From contig NZ_CAKJTG010000009.1 in NCBI RefSeq assembly GCF_917563885.1, forward strand, positions 62,001-126,000: 64,000 bases of DNA, in the 5' to 3' direction. The notes under the pieces are model-generated. The model had not been told where the DNA came from. It was given only the letters and a program-made list of their open reading frames with translations, and did not search any database. The position numbers and the translations under genes were made by a program. Below are positions 47,002 through 56,999 of this stretch, in pieces. How positions within the stretch are numbered: the first letter of the stretch is position 1; each line of letters opens with the position of its first letter. The stretch comes from Pseudoneobacillus rhizosphaerae (GTDB lineage Bacteria; Bacillota; Bacilli; Bacillales; Cytobacillaceae).

Positions 47002-49782
47002 TCATGGTAGCCAATATCGAATTTCTTTTAAAATTTCTTCGTTTTTCCTTTGGATAACATCAACTTCAGGGATGGAGTTAAAGAAGGATTTTCCATATTT
47101 TTCGGTTACAATTCTCCGGTCAAATATAATAAAAACCCCTTTATCCTGTTCTGTACGAATCAGCCTTCCAAATCCTTGCTTAAATTTCAAAACAGCATCA
47201 GGTAAAGAAACTTCTATAAAGGCATTTCCACCAAGTCTTCTTGCTTCATCGCATTTAGCTTGCATGAAAGGATCATCTGGTGGAGTAAAAGGGAGTCTCA
47301 CCATAATTAAACAGGAAAGATCCTCACCTGGAATATCGATGCCTTCCCAAAAGCTACTAGTACCAAAAAGGATGGCTTTATCAAACTTTTGAAAATTCCT
47401 TGTTAAGCGTGATCGGCTTCCACTTGTAATCCCTTGAGCAATTAATGCATAATCCTCTAGTAAACCACTTTCCTTCATTAATGTAAAGGTTTTCCGTAAC
47501 ATATCCTGAGCAGTAAATAATAGAAGTATTCTCCCTTTCGTTTCTTCAGCGATAGAGATAATTTGTTCCGTTATTGCTACGACATATTCCTCATTAGATA
47601 CCGACCTAATATCCGGAAGATCCACTGGGACAAATACTTTCACTTTATTTCGATAGTCAAAGGGAGAGGGTACAGTAATTGTTCTTGTCGATTCTTTCAT
47701 ACCAAGTTCATTTAATATATAGCTAAACTGATTTTCGACAGATAGGGTTGCCGAAGTAATTATTACACTTTTTTTATTATCAAAAAACAATTCTTGAAGT
47801 GGTTGAGAAATAGAAACTGGTTGTAAATAAATGGTTGTCGCATTTTGATACGACCTAAAATCAATATCAATCCAAGCTACATCCTGCTCAGTAGCATTTA
47901 TAAAAATCCGCTTGATATTCTCTCTTACGCGAGTTATTTCCTGCTCCAAATGGTTAAACTCTTCAATTAAAAGGTAGTCCTTTTCTGAAAGTGAACACGC
48001 TATGAGAGAAGGTATGAATTCGATTGAATCTATTAATTCTTTCATTTTAAATGAAAAACGTTCAGCACTATGAAGTAAATGTTTAAAATCCTGATTTTGA
48101 CGATTTAGTCTTTGACTTATTTTATAGGTCGGTTCGAGTTTAGAAACTTTTTTTACATATATTCTAACTGCCTTAAAAAACTCATCCATTTCAAAAAATA
48201 AATCACTTAAGATTAGGAAGATATTCTTAAAATCAATTGTCCCCTTTTTGCTTCTTAATAAAATTTCCATCTTATATAATAATTGCTTTTGCTCTCTCAA
48301 ACCAAACTGATTCAACAAAAGCCTAATTCCAAAATAATCTAATTGCGACCCGAGAAATTTAGTTGCCACTTGATGAAAATGATGTCCCTCATCCAAAATT
48401 AAATAATCTATTTCAGGTAGAGTTTGATGGGACTGAGTAAGGTCAGTTAGCAATAGCGAATGATTTGTAATTATAAGGTCTGCTTCACCAACCCTTTGTT
48501 TTGCACGTAAATAAAAATCTCTCTCCTTCCATAGATCCTTTCCCCTTCTGGTTTCTTGCCCATGTCTAACTCGATTCCAGAATATTTGACCACCACTAGA
48601 AAGGTTTAATTCATCTACATCACCAGTTTCCGTTTCAAGTAACCAAATTAAAATTTGCATTTTTGTTAAACAGGAATCATAATTATCTTCTAAATCTTGA
48701 AGGCTTTTTTCAAATTTAGACAAAGAAATATAATGTGATTTCCCTTTTAATAAGGCAATACTCACTTTAAAAGGCAATATCTTGTTCAGGAGTGGGATAT
48801 CCTTTTCAAGCAACTGAGATTGAAGTTGGGTCGTATAGGTGCTAATCATTACCTTGTTTCCAGTAGCTTTTGAAAAATAGGCTGCTGGTAAAAGATACCC
48901 TAGTGTTTTTCCAATCCCAGTCCCCGCTTCTAACACTAAATGGTTATGATGAGTAAATGCATCAAATATCTCATTCATCATGAGAAACTGACCTTCTCTT
49001 TTTTGATATTGTTGTATGGACTGCTTCAACTGCAGGTTCTTGTCCAAATCAGATTTCGGAAACAGATATTCATTAACTTCTGTGTTTGAATTCTTTTCAT
49101 TTATAAAATTTGATTTATAAATAATTAATCCGTTTACCTTCTCTAAATGGTTTGGCCATTTTTCCATTTTTAAAGATTTGACTTCTAATAAGTCTTCAAA
49201 TAACAATTGTATATCACTTTTTAATCCGCCTGAAAGCTCTGACAGTTGTTTACAGGTGGTTAATGGAATGGATTCCATACGATTTAAAAAATATAATAAT
49301 AACTCGGCAGTCACTTCTGCATCGCTATCAGCCTGATGAGGCCGATTATGACTAAAGCCCAAGAGATTTGCTAAATCATTCAATTTATAACTATCAATTG
49401 TCGGAAATAAAAACCTAGCCATTTCCACTGTGTCAATAACTGATCCGTAGAAGCCATCCTGATTAGCATAAAGAAGTTCTTCTTGAAGAAAGGAAAGATC
49501 AAAAAGAACATTATGCGCCACAAAATAGGCATCCTCTAAAAGGGTTTGGATTTTACCTGCCAATTCCTCAAAATAAGGTGCATTTATTACCATTTCATCA
49601 TTTATCCCTGTCAGTTCTTCTATAAAAATTGGAATTTTCATTTTTGGATTGATTAAAGAAGAAAATCGATCAACAATTTTCCCATTCTCTATTACGACTG
49701 CAGCAAATTGAATGATTTTGTCCCCTTTTTTCGGAGAGTTTCCAGTCGTTTCTAAATCAATCACAACAAATTTATTATTCAT
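47002..49782 (-). CDS. dinG: DinG-type helicase with N-terminal exonuclease domain
   Basis: A 926-residue fusion. Residues 1-170 are a DEDDh exonuclease (V-I-D-L-E-T-T-G; H-Q-A-D-S-D-A). The rest is an XPD-like helicase with Walker A E-A-G-T-G-I-G-K-T near 285, D-E-G-H near 465 and G-F-G-R-L-I-R near the end. The Fe-S cysteine cluster of XPD is absent, as in other Gram-positive DinG. In Staphylococcus this form is a 3'-5' exonuclease with little helicase activity. Monocistronic next to panD. Confidence 0.94.
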   Translation of the reverse strand: MNNKFVVIDLETTGNSPKKGDKIIQFAAVVIENGKIVDRFSSLINPKMKIPIFIEELTGINDEMVINAPYFEELAGKIQTLLEDAYFVAHNVLFDLSFLQEELLYANQDGFYGSVIDTVEMARFLFPTIDSYKLNDLANLLGFSHNRPHQADSDAEVTAELLLYFLNRMESIPLTTCKQLSELSGGLKSDIQLLFEDLLEVKSLKMEKWPNHLEKVNGLIIYKSNFINEKNSNTEVNEYLFPKSDLDKNLQLKQSIQQYQKREGQFLMMNEIFDAFTHHNHLVLEAGTGIGKTLGYLLPAAYFSKATGNKVMISTYTTQLQSQLLEKDIPLLNKILPFKVSIALLKGKSHYISLSKFEKSLQDLEDNYDSCLTKMQILIWLLETETGDVDELNLSSGGQIFWNRVRHGQETRRGKDLWKERDFYLRAKQRVGEADLIITNHSLLLTDLTQSHQTLPEIDYLILDEGHHFHQVATKFLGSQLDYFGIRLLLNQFGLREQKQLLYKMEILLRSKKGTIDFKNIFLILSDLFFEMDEFFKAVRIYVKKVSKLEPTYKISQRLNRQNQDFKHLLHSAERFSFKMKELIDSIEFIPSLIACSLSEKDYLLIEEFNHLEQEITRVRENIKRIFINATEQDVAWIDIDFRSYQNATTIYLQPVSISQPLQELFFDNKKSVIITSATLSVENQFSYILNELGMKESTRTITVPSPFDYRNKVKVFVPVDLPDIRSVSNEEYVVAITEQIISIAEETKGRILLLFTAQDMLRKTFTLMKESGLLEDYALIAQGITSGSRSRLTRNFQKFDKAILFGTSSFWEGIDIPGEDLSCLIMVRLPFTPPDDPFMQAKCDEARRLGGNAFIEVSLPDAVLKFKQGFGRLIRTEQDKGVFIIFDRRIVTEKYGKSFFNSIPEVDVIQRKNEEILKEIRYWLP

Positions 49783-49874
49783 GTATTACACCTCGGGAAC
49801 TTACTATCTATAAAAGGTATCATAAATATACGAAAAATGATAATATTTCTCTATTATTTTGACATTAATCAAAG

Positions 49875-49901
49875 GAAAAAATCCCCTTGAATAAGGGGAT
49901 T
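49875..49901 (-). terminator. Terminator of panD
   Basis: A 9-bp stem AATCCCCTT / AAGGGGATT with an ATTC-type loop is followed by T residues on the minus strand, directly after the panD stop. Confidence 0.85.
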
Positions 49902-50288
49902 CTAATTCATTACAGTATGAGCAGGCTCAGCAGCAATAAGATCTTTAATCTTGTTGTCCTCACTCATAATTGCTACCTTTGGTTTATGTGTCGGAACTTT
50001 ATCCTCTGATACAAGAACGTAGGAAATGATAATGACAACATCTCCCGTTTGAACTAGCCTAGCAGCAGCTCCATTAACACAAATAACTCCACTACCACGC
50101 TGTCCAGGAATAATATACGTCTCAAATCTAGCTCCATTATTATTATTTACAATTTGAACCTTCTCGTTAGCAACCATACCAACTGCATCTAAAATATCCT
50201 CATCGATTGTGATACTGCCAACATAGTTTAAATCCGCTTCAGTAACTCTTGCACGATGGATTTTCCCATTCATCATGGTGCGAAACAT
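49902..50288 (-). CDS. panD: Aspartate 1-decarboxylase proenzyme
   Basis: A 128-residue pyruvoyl enzyme precursor. Self-cleavage occurs between Gly24 and Ser25 in Y-V-G-S-I-T-I-D, and N-G-A-A-A-R lies downstream. It makes beta-alanine for pantothenate. AAAGGAG precedes the ATG, and the gene follows panC by 28 bases. Last gene of panBCD. Confidence 0.97.
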   Translation of the reverse strand: MFRTMMNGKIHRARVTEADLNYVGSITIDEDILDAVGMVANEKVQIVNNNNGARFETYIIPGQRGSGVICVNGAAARLVQTGDVVIIISYVLVSEDKVPTHKPKVAIMSEDNKIKDLIAAEPAHTVMN

Positions 50289-50316
50289 AGTTGTCCTCTC
50301 CTTTAACTATTTGTCT

Positions 50317-51168
50317 CTATTTGTTCAATTGAATGATGATATTATCTATTAGCCTAGCCTTTGAAAATTTAACAGCTAATGCAATGATCAGCTTTTGTTC
50401 TAAACCAGTAACTGGCTTTAATTGAGGATATGAATAAATTTCAATATAATCTACGACACCACTTGTATTTTCTTGGATATATGTCTTCATGAAAGATACA
50501 ATTTGATTATTTTCCTGTTCTCCTAAAACAATTTTCTGCTTAGCTAGTAGCAAGCTTTTATATAAGAAAGGAGCTTCTCTTCTCTCATTTTCTGTTAGAA
50601 AAACATTGCGAGAGCTTTTCGCTAGTCCATCTTCTTCTCGAATCGTTTCCACTGGCACAAGTTCAATTGGAAAGTGAAAATCATTGATTAGCCCGTCAAC
50701 AACTGCAACCTGTTGTGCATCTTTTAATCCAAAATAAGCTTTATCGGGCAGGATAATATGAAAGAGCTTAGTTAAAACTGTAGCTACTCCATCGAAATGA
50801 CCAGGTCTTGATTTTCCGCAAAGAACGTCCGTCCGATCAGTAACAGTTACTAATACAGAAGGTTCAATAGGATACATTTCACTAACCGAAGGATAAAAAA
50901 GGAAATCAACACCTTCATTCATTGCAAGCTGATAATCTCTTTCAAAATCCCTTGGGTACGTCGAAAGGTCTTCTTTTGGTCCAAATTGAAGCGGATTTAC
51001 AAATATACTAATGACAGTGATATCGTTTTCACTTTTGGATTTTTTAATTAAACTCAAATGTCCTTCATGTAAATACCCCATTGTAGGAACGAAACCAATC
51101 TGAAGTGATTGTTTTTTTAGACTAAGAACTTTTTGCTGCATTTCGTAGATGGTTTCAATAATTTGCAT
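50317..51168 (-). CDS. panC: Pantothenate synthetase
   Basis: A 283-residue ATP-dependent ligase of pantoate and beta-alanine. P-T-M-G-Y-L-H-E-G-H at 28-37 is the HIGH-like site, and S-R-P-G-H-F-D-G-V and K-S-S-R-N are further landmarks. Its ATG directly follows the panB stop (TAA-ATG), and its ribosome binding site GGAGG is formed by the last panB codons. So it is tightly coupled to panB. Confidence 0.96.
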   Translation of the reverse strand: MQIIETIYEMQQKVLSLKKQSLQIGFVPTMGYLHEGHLSLIKKSKSENDITVISIFVNPLQFGPKEDLSTYPRDFERDYQLAMNEGVDFLFYPSVSEMYPIEPSVLVTVTDRTDVLCGKSRPGHFDGVATVLTKLFHIILPDKAYFGLKDAQQVAVVDGLINDFHFPIELVPVETIREEDGLAKSSRNVFLTENERREAPFLYKSLLLAKQKIVLGEQENNQIVSFMKTYIQENTSGVVDYIEIYSYPQLKPVTGLEQKLIIALAVKFSKARLIDNIIIQLNK

Positions 51169-52002
51169 TTATTTTCCTCCGTATAAGCCTTTCAGTTCTT
51201 CTTCTTTCATAGTAAAAGAATGTTGGTCCTCTGGAAAAGCTAAAGTTTTCACTTCAGTTACATATGATTGGATTCCTTCGACAATTTGAGTGTGAATATT
51301 ATGGTATTGCTTAACAAATTTAGGCACTCGGTCAACACCATAGCCAATAATATCATGATAGACTAATACTTGCCCATCAACATTTATTCCAGCACCTATG
51401 CCAATTGTTGGTATACTAATAGCATTCGAAATTTCTAAAGAAAGCTGTTTCGGTACACATTCTAATACAATTGAAAATGCACCAGCTTCTTCGCACCTTT
51501 TAGCATCATCAATAAGTTTTAAGGCAGCTTGTGCTTGCTTCCCTTGCACCTTATAACCACCTAAGACATTGACCGATTGTGGAGTTAAACCTAAATGAGC
51601 GACAACGGGAATACCCGCTTTGGTAAGAGCTTTTATATGTTCAAGCACATCATCTGCACCTTCTAATTTAACAGCATGTGCACCTGTTTCCTGTATAATT
51701 CTGCCAGCAGCTAATAAAGTATCTTTAATGGACAGATGATAGCTAAGAAATGGCATGTCGACAACAATAAATGTGTTTTTTGCACCACGCCGTACAGCTT
51801 TTGCATGATGAATCATATCATCAACTGTTACGGGAATGGTTGATTCATAACCAAGTACTACCATTCCTAATGAATCACCTACTAATATGACATCAACATT
51901 TGCTTCTTCTGCCTGTTTGGCTGAAGGATAGTCATAAGCCGTTAGCATAGCAATTTTTTCATTATTCTTCTTCATTTTTAAAAAATCAGTCGTTTGTTTC
52001 AT
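51169..52002 (-). CDS. panB: Ketopantoate hydroxymethyltransferase
   Basis: A 277-residue TIM-barrel enzyme with [10 protein letters not shown] near the start and D-S-L-G-M-V for the Mg2+ site. G-I-G-A-G and H-D near residues 195-212 complete it. It makes ketopantoate from ketoisovalerate. AAAAGGAGG precedes the ATG. It is the first gene of panBCD and is preceded by a 335-base spacer with a promoter and two hairpin terminators. Confidence 0.96.
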   Translation of the reverse strand: MKQTTDFLKMKKNNEKIAMLTAYDYPSAKQAEEANVDVILVGDSLGMVVLGYESTIPVTVDDMIHHAKAVRRGAKNTFIVVDMPFLSYHLSIKDTLLAAGRIIQETGAHAVKLEGADDVLEHIKALTKAGIPVVAHLGLTPQSVNVLGGYKVQGKQAQAALKLIDDAKRCEEAGAFSIVLECVPKQLSLEISNAISIPTIGIGAGINVDGQVLVYHDIIGYGVDRVPKFVKQYHNIHTQIVEGIQSYVTEVKTLAFPEDQHSFTMKEEELKGLYGGK

Positions 52003-52057
52003 CAGTATTCCTCCTTTTACTGTAAAGCTTCCGTGATTTCACCACTTTAGCTAGACA

Positions 52058-52087
52058 TCGAAAAAGAGTAACGAAACGTTTAGTTAC
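52058..52087 (-). terminator. Second terminator hairpin in the panB leader
   Basis: On the minus strand GTAAC-T-AAAC / GTTT-C-GTTAC is followed by TCTTTTT. It lies between the first hairpin and panB. Confidence 0.55.
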
Positions 52088-52123
52088 TAATGGGGGGCGA
52101 GCACATTAGCTCACTTTTCTTCA

Positions 52124-52159
52124 AACAAAAAGGATCACTCCGCATTGCAGAAGGATCCT
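52124..52159 (-). terminator. First terminator hairpin in the panB leader
   Basis: AGGATC / GATCCT with inner CTGC / GCGG pairing is followed by TTTTTG on the minus strand, about 120 bases after the predicted start and 120 before panB. Confidence 0.65.
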
Positions 52160-52284
52160 GTACTCCCTAACTCACGTTTCATCCCTCTGTCCCGGTCCGT
52201 TAATGGATCTAGGCAGAACTTATTATTTTGTTTAATCCTAACCATTTACCTAGGTGCAGTTCCATTGGATACTGCCCAATATGC

Positions 52285-52293
52285 ATTATAGCA
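52285..52293 (-). promoter_or_regulatory. Extended -10 promoter of the panB leader
   Basis: On the minus strand TGCTATAAT, an extended -10 with a perfect hexamer. No clear -35 is seen. Predicted transcription start near 52278. Confidence 0.55.
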
Positions 52294-52337
52294 AATGAAA
52301 CTTCCATTGGCTATTACAGTATTATTTTTTTCAACAA

Positions 52338-53333
52338 TTATTCAGATAGCTCAATATCAGCCGAATAAATATAATGTATTTCACCTGAATGATCTTCAAT
52401 CCTTAAAACCCCATCATCTGTAATTCCTAGTGCTTTGCCTTCAATTACATTAGATAAAGTTCTAGCTTTAATTGTCTTCCCAATGCTAATGGCATAACTT
52501 TCCCATAAAATCTTTATCGGAAAAAATCCTTTTTCTATATATATAAAATAAAGTTTTTCTAAATGAGTTAAAACAGACCGGATTATGGCTGATCTAGAAA
52601 AATAGACTCCTTGTTCAATGGCTAGTGAAGTGGCTATTTCTCTAAGTTCAATTGGAAAGTCTTCCAACTTTTGATTAACATTTATCCCCATACCAATAAT
52701 AACAGAATTAATCTGATCTGCTTCAGCTTGTAGCTCAGTTAAAATTCCTGTCATTTTCTTTCCATTTATTAAAATATCATTTGGCCATTTAATTTGAGGG
52801 GTAAGTTCAGTTAATTCCTCAATTGCCTGTACGACCGCTACAGCTGCAATTAAGGTCAGTTGAGGTGCTTTTGGTAATGGGATTTTGGGACGCAATATAA
52901 TACTCATCCAAATGCCTGTGTATTTTGGAGAATACCATTTGCGTTCCATTCGTCCCCGTCCTAAAGTTTGTTCTTCGGCAACAACGACAGTACCTTCCAT
53001 AGATTGGTCATATGCTAACCGGTGTGCAACACGTTGAGTTGAGTCTACAGCGTCTTCATAATGAATGGATTGACCTAAGTACTTTGTCTTTAAACCTAAC
53101 CGTATTTCATCAGCGCTTACTCTTTCGGGTGTTTTTACGATTCGATATCCTTTATTTCTGATCGCTTCTAATTCAAAACCATCTTTCCTTAGCTCCTCTA
53201 TATGCTTCCATATTGCTGTCCTTGAACAACCAATGGTATCAGCTAAGGTTTGACCGGAAAGATATTGGTCTTCATTATTTGAAAATGCATCTAATAGCTT
53301 TTTCCTTATTTCAGATTGCAAGTGTAAAGCCAC
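52338..53333 (-). CDS. birA: Biotin-protein ligase and biotin operon repressor BirA
   Basis: A 331-residue bifunctional protein. The N-terminal winged helix (G-C-S-R-T-A-I-W-K-H-I-E-E-L) is followed by a ligase domain with G-R-G-R-M-E-R-K-W and K-W-P-N-D-I. It biotinylates carboxylases and represses biotin genes. The GTG at 53333 overlaps cca by 28 bases. A TTG at 53321 would align better with the B. subtilis N-terminus, so the start is uncertain. Confidence 0.95.
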   Translation of the reverse strand: MALHLQSEIRKKLLDAFSNNEDQYLSGQTLADTIGCSRTAIWKHIEELRKDGFELEAIRNKGYRIVKTPERVSADEIRLGLKTKYLGQSIHYEDAVDSTQRVAHRLAYDQSMEGTVVVAEEQTLGRGRMERKWYSPKYTGIWMSIILRPKIPLPKAPQLTLIAAVAVVQAIEELTELTPQIKWPNDILINGKKMTGILTELQAEADQINSVIIGMGINVNQKLEDFPIELREIATSLAIEQGVYFSRSAIIRSVLTHLEKLYFIYIEKGFFPIKILWESYAISIGKTIKARTLSNVIEGKALGITDDGVLRIEDHSGEIHYIYSADIELSE

Positions 53334-54505
53334 TCCCTTATTGCTTCTTTTTCATTTGGTACTTTCCTTATTAAAACCGCTTGTTCAATTTTTTCTATTA
53401 GCTCTTTTACCCAAGGACCACCTGTTTCGTCCTTCCAACTTATTAAATCTTGACCTGTAATGGCTAAGTCACTTCGTTCTTTTATGACCAGGTCTTGATA
53501 TCTTTTCTTCAATTCAATCATTTGTTCATTTTTTTCATCGCTGTTTACGACTTGATAAATTTTTTCAACACTTACACTTATCTCTGCGCCTGCTTGATAC
53601 AAAGAAAGTTCAGACCATGGTTTAGAAAAACGAATTTCTAGATTGGCTACTATTTTCGCAACAATCTTCATTTTTTGATTTGATAATCTCCATGTCTTTA
53701 GAAACGAAATCCCATTTTCAGATGGTACTCTTAATGTATATAGCAGTAATGCCCACATTTCAGTTAAATTTAACTTCTCACACTCAAAACCCGAAAATTT
53801 CAGTAATGCTTCGCTTTCTTTGTCTAATCCTGGTAGAAATGCTTGCAGACCAGCATCGATTAAGAGTTGTATCGATCTTTGACGATTTTTTCCACATAGA
53901 ATTTTTTCAAATTCTTTCGTTTTACGCTCAATCGAAATTTTTTTTAATAAATGACCGTTTTCCTTTAATGCCATTAAAGTTTTTTCTTCAAGCGAAAAAG
54001 AAAGCTGACTTACAAACCTAATTGCCCTCATCATTCGCAATGCATCCTCAGAAAAACGTTCTCTAGGCTCACCTACCGTTTGAATGAGTTTATTTTGAAT
54101 GGCTTCACAACCTGAAAACGGATCAATTATTCGTCCTTCACGATTCATGGCAATGGCATTCATAGTAAAATCTCTACGCTTTAAATCATCGTATAAAGAC
54201 CGAATGAATTGAACATCTTTAGGTCTTCTGAAATCCTCATACTCTGATTCATTTCGAAATGTTGTTATCTCATAGGACTGACCATTATAAAGCACTACTA
54301 CTGTGCCGTGCTCAATACCAACATCAATTGTCTTTGTAAAAATCTCCTTTATTTCCTCAGGTGTTGCGGATGTAGCAATATCCACATCATCAATATCTTT
54401 CTTTAATAAGTAATCTCTTACAGAGCCACCTACAAAATAAGCTTCATACCCTGCTAGTTCTATCTTTTCTATTATTGGAATGGCTTGTACAAAGGCTTTA
54501 ATCAT
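53306..54505 (-). CDS. cca: CCA-adding enzyme
   Basis: A 399-residue class II nucleotidyltransferase. G-G-S-V-R-D is at about 27-32, the metal-binding D-x-D (D-D-V-D-I-A) follows, and R-R-D-F-T-M-N-A is the next motif. It adds or repairs the tRNA CCA end. The ATG at 54505 follows AGGTGA; a GTG at 54514 overlaps that site and is not used. Followed by birA with overlap. Confidence 0.94.
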   Translation of the reverse strand: MIKAFVQAIPIIEKIELAGYEAYFVGGSVRDYLLKKDIDDVDIATSATPEEIKEIFTKTIDVGIEHGTVVVLYNGQSYEITTFRNESEYEDFRRPKDVQFIRSLYDDLKRRDFTMNAIAMNREGRIIDPFSGCEAIQNKLIQTVGEPRERFSEDALRMMRAIRFVSQLSFSLEEKTLMALKENGHLLKKISIERKTKEFEKILCGKNRQRSIQLLIDAGLQAFLPGLDKESEALLKFSGFECEKLNLTEMWALLLYTLRVPSENGISFLKTWRLSNQKMKIVAKIVANLEIRFSKPWSELSLYQAGAEISVSVEKIYQVVNSDEKNEQMIELKKRYQDLVIKERSDLAITGQDLISWKDETGGPWVKELIEKIEQAVLIRKVPNEKEAIREWLYTCNLK

Positions 54506-54536
54506 TTCTCTCACCTATCCAAACTTACATGGATTG

Positions 54537-55676
54537 TTAATCATTTTCTTCGGTTAAAAGCTTAAAATAGATTTTTTCGTATTGATGGACAATTAAATTA
54601 GCATTAAATTTTTCTCGAACTGCCTGAAGGGAACGATTTGAAAAGCTTTCGTACGTAATAGGATCCTTTAAAAGGCTCAATGCTCTATCGGCTATCATGT
54701 CAATATCGCCTACTTCACAAATAAAACCATTTACACCATCTTCTATTACCTCTGGAATACCACCCACATTAGTACCGATGCACGGGACACCACACGCCAT
54801 CGCTTCTAAGGCCACTAAACCAAAACTTTCTTTTTCTGACAATAAGAGCATGAGATCACTCAAACTATAAAGTTCCTCCACATTATCTTGCTTTCCTAAA
54901 AATAACACCTTATCACGTAAACCTAGCTCTGTAACTAGATTACAAACAACTGTCATTTCCGGTCCATCACCAACCAAAAGCAATCTTGCAGGAATGTGTT
55001 TTACAATTTTGGAAAATGTTTTAATAACATCTTGTACCCTTTTAACAGTTCTAAAATTCGAAACGTGAATTATCACTTTTTCATCACTATGTATATGTAA
55101 GTTGTCCTTCAAAGCAAGGGAATTTATTTTCCTATGAACCCGTTCATCAATAAAATTATAAACGGTGTCGATGAACTTACTTGTTTTTAATAAATCGTAA
55201 GTCTGATTCACTAATGAATTCGAAACAGCCGTAACATAATCAGATTTTTCAATTCCGAATTTTATGGCTTCTGATAATGTAGGGTCGTAGCCTAAAACGG
55301 TAATATCTGTCCCATGTAGCGTGGTCACAATTTTAATATCTCGATTAATCATTTGTTTAGCTAGAATCGCACATACAGCATGAGGAATCGCATAATGAAC
55401 ATGTAAAATATCTAGTTTTTCACGATTTGCAACATCCGCCATTTTACTTGCTAATGCAATATCATATGGTGGATATTGAAAGACTGAATATTGATTTACT
55501 TCTACCTGATGGTAGTATATATTGTGATACATTTTAGTTAATCTAAACGGGAGGCTTGAAGAGATAAAATGTATCTCATGGCCCTTCTCTGCAAGTAACT
55601 TTCCTAACTCTGTAGCAACAACCCCTGAACCGCCAACTGTTGGGTAACATGTGATCCCAATCTTTAACTTCTTCAT
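54537..55676 (-). CDS. bshA: Bacillithiol glucosyltransferase BshA
   Basis: A 379-residue GT4-family glycosyltransferase. [11 protein letters not shown] is near the start, and [13 protein letters not shown] is the E-x7-E nucleotide-sugar site. It joins GlcNAc and L-malate in the first step of bacillithiol synthesis. The ATG at 55676 lies 7 bases after AGGAG; 55682 is too near. It precedes cca by 31 bases. About 200 bases separate it from bshB1, unlike the compact B. subtilis arrangement. Confidence 0.94.
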   Translation of the reverse strand: MKKLKIGITCYPTVGGSGVVATELGKLLAEKGHEIHFISSSLPFRLTKMYHNIYYHQVEVNQYSVFQYPPYDIALASKMADVANREKLDILHVHYAIPHAVCAILAKQMINRDIKIVTTLHGTDITVLGYDPTLSEAIKFGIEKSDYVTAVSNSLVNQTYDLLKTSKFIDTVYNFIDERVHRKINSLALKDNLHIHSDEKVIIHVSNFRTVKRVQDVIKTFSKIVKHIPARLLLVGDGPEMTVVCNLVTELGLRDKVLFLGKQDNVEELYSLSDLMLLLSEKESFGLVALEAMACGVPCIGTNVGGIPEVIEDGVNGFICEVGDIDMIADRALSLLKDPITYESFSNRSLQAVREKFNANLIVHQYEKIYFKLLTEEND

Positions 55677-55876
55677 CCTCATTCTCCTAAGCTCTTTTCG
55701 TAAACTTTGTAGCTATATATTACAAAATAAAAATCGGCAATTGGATTTTTGGTTCTAATCTCAAATTTATTAAGTATATACTCTTTTTGATAAAGGAAAA
55801 GAGCACGAAATCCATATTAGAAACGTTCAACAGATTCTGTTCGAAAAGCAACACTATATGCGAATACAGCCTTTTG

Positions 55877-56578
55877 CTATTTTACAAGATCGAACAATAG
55901 AGGTTTCTTTGTGAAAAAACCCTCTGCATAGTCAACCCCGACCTCTTTACCGAATAATTTTTCCCTTGCCTCAATTGTTTCTATATATCCATTTACTAAA
56001 GGTGTTTCAAATGTATTATCACTTCTAATAAATTGGCTTTCATAGGCTTGTAAACTTAATTTTTTTTCATTTATATGCTCCGAAATATCAATCGTAAAAT
56101 CTGGTTTATGAAAACCGTTAATCATATAAAAATAAATATTCAATACTCGATGAGGCTCGCTATATTTATCTGTTACAAATTTTTTAATACCCGCCGAGAA
56201 AACTGCCTCTTCCACTATCCTAGCACAATGCCCATGATCTGGGTGACGATCCTTATAGTAAGGCGCAAAAACAATGTCGGGCTTCAATCTACGAATAGTC
56301 TCAGCAACCTTTCGTATGTACTCCTCCTGCAAAAACAATCCTCTATCCGGTAAAGCCAAAGTCTCTCGAATACATACTCCTAATATTTGGCTAGCTTTTA
56401 ATGCTTCTTGCCTTCTAAGCTCTACTGTCCCATTTGAGGAAAGCTCCGCTTCGGTTAAATCACATATTCCTATTTTTAATCCTTTTTCGGAATACTTCGC
56501 GATTGTGCCACCCATTCCAATTTCAACATCATCGGAATGAGCACCAAAGGCTAAAATATTTAATTTTATTTCATCCAT
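55877..56578 (-). CDS. bshB1: Bacillithiol deacetylase BshB1
   Basis: A 233-residue PIG-L/LmbE-type zinc deacetylase with A-H-S-D-D-V-E near the start and P-D-H near residue 115. It removes the acetyl group from GlcNAc-malate in the second bacillithiol step. The ATG at 56578 follows GGTGA; an in-frame ATG at 56590 is possible. It overlaps the end of mgsA by 8 bases and is co-transcribed with dapB-mgsA. Confidence 0.93.
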   Translation of the reverse strand: MDEIKLNILAFGAHSDDVEIGMGGTIAKYSEKGLKIGICDLTEAELSSNGTVELRRQEALKASQILGVCIRETLALPDRGLFLQEEYIRKVAETIRRLKPDIVFAPYYKDRHPDHGHCARIVEEAVFSAGIKKFVTDKYSEPHRVLNIYFYMINGFHKPDFTIDISEHINEKKLSLQAYESQFIRSDNTFETPLVNGYIETIEAREKLFGKEVGVDYAEGFFTKKPLLFDLVK

Positions 56579-56990
56579 TATTTTCACCATTTTTTGATTT
56601 TCTTAACTCTCTCCATTCCAAGAGACCTTCTTTTAACCCCCTAATAAGCATTTCTGCTGTACCCATATTAGTTGCTAACGGAATAGAGTAAACATCACAT
56701 AACCGAACAAGTGCTGTAACATCTGGTTCATGTGGTTGGGCTGTTAATGGGTCTCGAAAGAAAAAGATGATATCCATCTGATTTTTGGCTATCAAGGAAC
56801 CAATTTCTTGATCTCCACCTAGAGGTCCAGATTTAAACCGTTCTATTGAAAGGCCAGTCGCTTCCATTATTCTTAAACCAGTTGTGCCAGTTGCGAATAA
56901 GTTATGCTCTTCGAAGATTGACTTATAGGCAACAGCAAAGGCTACTAAGTCATCTTTTTTGTGATCATGTGCTATTAATGCAATATTCAT
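56571..56990 (-). CDS. mgsA: Methylglyoxal synthase
   Basis: A 139-residue enzyme with G-P[10 protein letters not shown] and [12 protein letters not shown], the family landmarks. It converts dihydroxyacetone phosphate to methylglyoxal. It overlaps bshB1 by 8 bases and follows dapB by 9. BshB1 and bacillithiol-linked detoxification make a sensible partnership. Last 7 residues are Asn/Gly-rich. Confidence 0.96.
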   Translation of the reverse strand: MNIALIAHDHKKDDLVAFAVAYKSIFEEHNLFATGTTGLRIMEATGLSIERFKSGPLGGDQEIGSLIAKNQMDIIFFFRDPLTAQPHEPDVTALVRLCDVYSIPLATNMGTAEMLIRGLKEGLLEWRELRKSKNGENNG

Positions 56991-56999
56991 ATTTATCCC

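Larger units (their letters stand above)
52003..52337 (-). promoter_or_regulatory. panB leader: likely regulated RNA leader (pan motif candidate)
   Basis: The 335-base spacer between birA and panB has a promoter at its far end and about 275 bases of transcribed leader. The first part can form GCAGT-(A)-TCC / GGA-ACTGC, with a bulged A, at about 52253-52272. A second helix, TCTG ... TCC / GGA ... CAGA, is possible near 52185-52216. Two terminators follow. The published pan motif RNA sits upstream of panB in Firmicutes; agreement with it is by position and bulged-A hairpin, not by alignment. Confidence 0.5.

Noticed and set aside
47002-49782. Fe-S cluster in DinG
   Set aside because: The four-cysteine pattern between the Walker motifs is missing, as in other Gram-positive DinG proteins.
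55816-55845. LexA box in the bshB1-bshA spacer
   Set aside because: The dyad CAACAGATTCTGTTCG has the wrong spacing for CGAAC-N4-GTTCG.
55800-55880. Read-through extension of bshB1 after its TAG
   Set aside because: The frame stays open for about 19 codons after the stop, but this length is expected by chance and BshB1 proteins normally end here.
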